Assembly (NCBI RefSeq): GCF_023559245.1
Contig: NZ_CP097462.1
Span: forward strand, 1,798,001 to 1,862,000
DNA: 64,000 nt
Reading direction: 5' to 3'
Origin: Sphingomonas sp. KRR8
Lineage (GTDB): Bacteria > Pseudomonadota > Alphaproteobacteria > Sphingomonadales > Sphingomonadaceae
This document shows, in pieces, positions 63,942 through 64,000 of the stretch. The notes beneath the pieces were generated by a model, which saw only the letters and a list, made by a program, of their open reading frames with translations, was not told the origin of the DNA and did not search any database. The position numbers and the translations under genes are program-made. The first letter of the stretch is position 1, and every line of letters begins with the position of its first letter.

Positions 63942-64000
63942 CAGCTCGATCAGAGATTGGCGGTTTCGCCAGCGAACACAAGGGAAAGGATCGGCAACGA

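Overview
The window reads as a contiguous chromosomal segment of a high-GC alphaproteobacterium, most likely a sphingomonad (Sphingomonadales). This rests on the GC-rich codon use, the class I lysyl-tRNA synthetase, the rpmF-plsX-fabH-ihfA-merR block, the long isocitrate dehydrogenase of the Rickettsia/Thermus type, several small protein families I associate with sphingomonads, and degenerate copies of a short hairpin repeat that I recall from sphingomonad intergenic DNA. No phage, transposase, CRISPR array or rRNA was seen. Two tRNA genes are present (Pro-CGG and Thr-GGT). The content is mostly housekeeping, with an unusual number of secreted or membrane peptidases (families S10, S9A, M24, M48, M1, S41, M19, M20, M13 and M15-like).

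Layout. 0.1-7.1 kb: a four-helix membrane protein, an S10 peptidase, a DUF2171 protein, a PAS-GGDEF-EAL protein, tRNA-Pro, and a LysR regulator divergent from isocitrate dehydrogenase. 7.2-13.7 kb: an orphan HEPN-like protein, then a four-gene leftward operon (class II aldolase, maiA-like, thioesterase, oligopeptidase B) divergent from aminopeptidase P. 13.7-21.9 kb: tRNA-Thr, a DUF2334 deacetylase-like protein, a glycosyltransferase, a threonine-aldolase-like enzyme, an EamA exporter, a Ste24-like protease and pepN. 22.1-22.5 kb: an orphan membrane protein bracketed by two hairpin repeats. 22.6-28.3 kb: an Mla/MCE lipid-transport operon facing a divergent, translationally coupled trio (CDP-alcohol phosphotransferase, nucleotidyltransferase, HAD phosphatase). 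28.3-34.2 kb: a Cys/Met PLP enzyme, a DUF305 lipoprotein, an Lrp regulator, a small secreted ORF, an S41 peptidase, LysRS-I and a methyltransferase-DUF4214 fusion. 34.3-40.1 kb: a DinG-like helicase and the L32/fatty-acid-initiation/IHF block. 40.2-43.9 kb: an MBL hydrolase, an M19 dipeptidase and PabBC. 43.9-49.1 kb: the ligase-associated DNA repair genes (PdeM, Lhr-type helicase, MBL exonuclease) without the ligase. 49.1-57.1 kb: a DsbA-like lipoprotein, M20 and M13 peptidases, a diacylglycerol-kinase-like protein, FprA-type reductase, a PHA-system protein and an M15-like protein. 57.1-64.0 kb: clpB, then a cluster of a PiuC-type oxygenase, a small two-cysteine secreted protein, a TPR-AspH hydroxylase and a TPR-sulfotransferase.

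Gene packing is extreme. Most same-strand neighbours overlap by 1-4 bases, and most convergent pairs end within a few bases of each other. Four convergent pairs share the palindrome CTAG as both stop codons, and one (helicase/MerR) overlaps by 66 bases. The most interesting candidates are the headgroup-like trio beside the Mla operon, the protein-tailoring-like cluster at the right end, the repair locus lacking its ligase and having a helicase with no ordinary start codon, the repeat-bracketed orphan gene, and the orphan HEPN-like protein. Functions are assigned from motifs read by eye; no database search was run.
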